Below, in pieces: positions 63,076 through 64,000 of a stretch of DNA of 64,000 nucleotides. The translations under genes and the position numbers were made by a program. Source of the DNA: Salibacterium salarium (lineage in GTDB: Bacteria; Bacillota; Bacilli; Bacillales; Marinococcaceae); the NCBI RefSeq assembly GCF_030813635.1, contig NZ_JAUSUM010000002.1, positions 620,001-684,000 on the forward strand, read 5' to 3'. The notes below the pieces were generated by a model. That model searched no databases. It was not told the DNA's origin and saw nothing but the letters and a program-made list of their open reading frames with translations. Every line of letters begins with the position of its first letter. The stretch's first letter is position 1.

Positions 63076-63789
63076 TCAGACAGAACCCATTTTTCTCGCA
63101 AAATGAGCGGCAGCAGTGCCCATAGTAAAAGGGGTTACATCCACATGATTAAATCCCGCCTCAAAAAACATAACTGCTAGTGAACTTTTATTAGGAAAAG
63201 ACATAGTCGATTCCTGCAGCCATGAATATTCCTTATAATTTCCAGCAAGATACTTTCCAAGAAGAGGCATAATATGCGTAAAGTAAACGGAATACATTCT
63301 ATTAATTTTTTTATTTTCAGGTTGAGATGTTTCAAGGCAAACAGCAAGTCCATTCGGTTTTAATACACGGTGTATTTCATTTAGTACTGTTTGATAATCA
63401 GATACATTACGAAGTCCAAAACCAATCGTTACAAAATCAAATGATTCATCATTATAAGGCAATTCCATTGCGTTTCCGGGCATCAACTCTACATTAGATA
63501 GACGTTCTTTCTGAATCTTTTTTTTTCCGATAGAAAGCATATTGTCACTAAAATCCAGACCGACGACATGTCCACTGTTTCCTGCTGCTTTAGCTAATTC
63601 AATCGTCCATTCTGCAGTACCACAACAAACATCCAAAGCCGTTGCTCCTTCAAAAACATCCATCGACTGCATCGTTTTCTTACGCCACGACTTATGAAGC
63701 TGAAAGCTAATAACAGAATTCATTCGATCGTATTTCGTATAAATGGTTTCAAAAACATCATGAACTCGTTCTTCCTTAGACTTTTGCAC
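63076..63789 (-). CDS. menG: Demethylmenaquinone methyltransferase
   Basis: 237 residues, class I SAM methyltransferase of the UbiE/MenG family. [21 protein letters not shown] motif [21 protein letters not shown] and [10 protein letters not shown] are diagnostic. The start is GTG at 63789 with AAGGG upstream. It catalyses the last step of menaquinone synthesis. It lies between hepS and the prenyltransferase. Confidence 0.96.
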   Translation of the reverse strand: MQKSKEERVHDVFETIYTKYDRMNSVISFQLHKSWRKKTMQSMDVFEGATALDVCCGTAEWTIELAKAAGNSGHVVGLDFSDNMLSIGKKKIQKERLSNVELMPGNAMELPYNDESFDFVTIGFGLRNVSDYQTVLNEIHRVLKPNGLAVCLETSQPENKKINRMYSVYFTHIMPLLGKYLAGNYKEYSWLQESTMSFPNKSSLAVMFFEAGFNHVDVTPFTMGTAAAHFARKMGSV

Positions 63790-63805
63790 CTAATCCCTTC
63801 TTCCA

Positions 63806-64000
63806 TTATTTGATCTCAAGTTTATTATCAAACGAAACCCATTCCTGCATTCTATCGTATAATGGCGTATTGTGAATAAATGAATATGTTTGCAGCTTAT
63901 AGTATAGTTGTTGCTGCAGATGATATATTGTTTCTGACATCCATCTTTTTGTGTTACTAGGAGGCCATTCTCGGACTATCTCTTTCTCTTCTCCTTCTTG
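63806..64000 (-). CDS. hepS: Heptaprenyl diphosphate synthase component I, C-terminal part (truncated by the window edge)
   Basis: An open frame enters from the right edge and ends with TAA at 63806, giving 64 residues (ending MQEWVSFDNKLEIK). No start lies in the window. The identification rests mainly on position: hepS directly precedes menG-hepT in Bacillus and is the small subunit partner of HepT. The helical, basic C-terminus is compatible with HepS but not diagnostic. Confidence 0.6.
   Translation of the reverse strand, partial: QEGEEKEIVREWPPSNTKRWMSETIYHLQQQLYYKLQTYSFIHNTPLYDRMQEWVSFDNKLEIK

Noticed and set aside
1-64000. CRISPR arrays, prophage, toxin-antitoxin or restriction-modification systems
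   Set aside because: I saw no direct-repeat array, integrase, transposase, nuclease-helicase defence set or antitoxin-like pair; nearly all genes belong to conserved Bacillaceae families.

Overview
The window is a stretch of low-GC Firmicute chromosome from a Bacillaceae-type endospore former. Three things support this. The gene order closely follows the Bacillus subtilis ypi/ypj/ypm/ypp backbone as I remember it (hepS-menG-hepT-ndk-cheR-aroC-aroB-aroH-trp-hisC-tyrA, qcrABC, ypjBA, dapB-mgsA-bsh-cca-birA, panBCD-dinG-ypmB-aspB, dnaD-nth-ypoC, recU-ponA). Ribosome binding sites are strong (AAAGGAGG type) and TTG/GTG starts are common. Bacillithiol (bshA, bshB1) and sporulation-linked genes (ypjB, a RacA-like protein) are present. 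Menaquinone is apparently made by the futalosine route (mqnA, UbiX-like, UbiA-like genes). The exported or surface parts of PonA and QcrC are very acidic. Both features fit a halophilic or alkaliphilic Bacillaceae lineage, but genus and species cannot be fixed from this window.

Layout. 1-13.4 kb is accessory-like: an unknown protein; a ydbS-ydbT bPH-domain operon led by a 69-residue acidic protein; the HEAT-repeat protein YpgR; a metallophosphoesterase; two thioredoxin-fold proteins; a DJ-1/PfpI protein with a DUF3891 protein; ilvA; a 59-residue membrane peptide; a phasin-like plus ABC1-kinase pair; a TRIC-type channel; and a sulfurtransferase. 13.4-23.8 kb holds cell-envelope and chromosome genes: yppE, a RacA-like MerR protein, a RemA-family paralog, recU-ponA, the dynamin dynA, ypoC, nth and dnaD. 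24-37.8 kb is one long minus-strand metabolic region: ypjD-dapB-mgsA-bshB1-bshA-cca-birA, then panBCD-dinG-mtaD-ypmB-aspB. 37.9-46.4 kb carries ypjC, a YugP-type metallopeptidase, ypjB, ypjA, a GC-rich MITE-like element, the menaquinol:cytochrome c reductase operon qcrABC, ypiF, ypiA and an unrecognised 290-residue protein. 46.7-58.9 kb is the aromatic amino acid supraoperon aroC-aroB-aroH-trpEDCFBA-hisC plus tyrA, and cheR. 59.2-64 kb holds ndk and the menaquinone/heptaprenyl cluster hepS(partial)-menG-mqnP-ubiX-mqnA-hepT.

How the genes fit together. aroB and aroC produce chorismate, which is used by trpE (tryptophan), aroH-tyrA-hisC (tyrosine/phenylalanine) and mqnA (menaquinone), all within about 17 kb. 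Menaquinone then feeds the QcrABC bc-type complex encoded nearby. The trp leader has a consensus promoter overlapping the end of aroH, about ten (G/U)AG triplets and a 12-bp terminator hairpin, which is the layout of TRAP-controlled attenuation.

Most of the window is ordinary conserved backbone; I see no CRISPR array, rRNA, tRNA, prophage or defence island. The points most worth a second look are the trp leader; the intrinsic terminator that separates tyrA from hisC, together with the missing EPSP synthase gene; the 290-residue amidohydrolase-derived protein that occupies that place, with a cre-like site upstream; the RemA paralog beside a RacA-like gene; the CxxS redoxin; the 69-residue sigma-1.1-like protein of the ydbST operon; and the repeat element between ypjA and qcrC.
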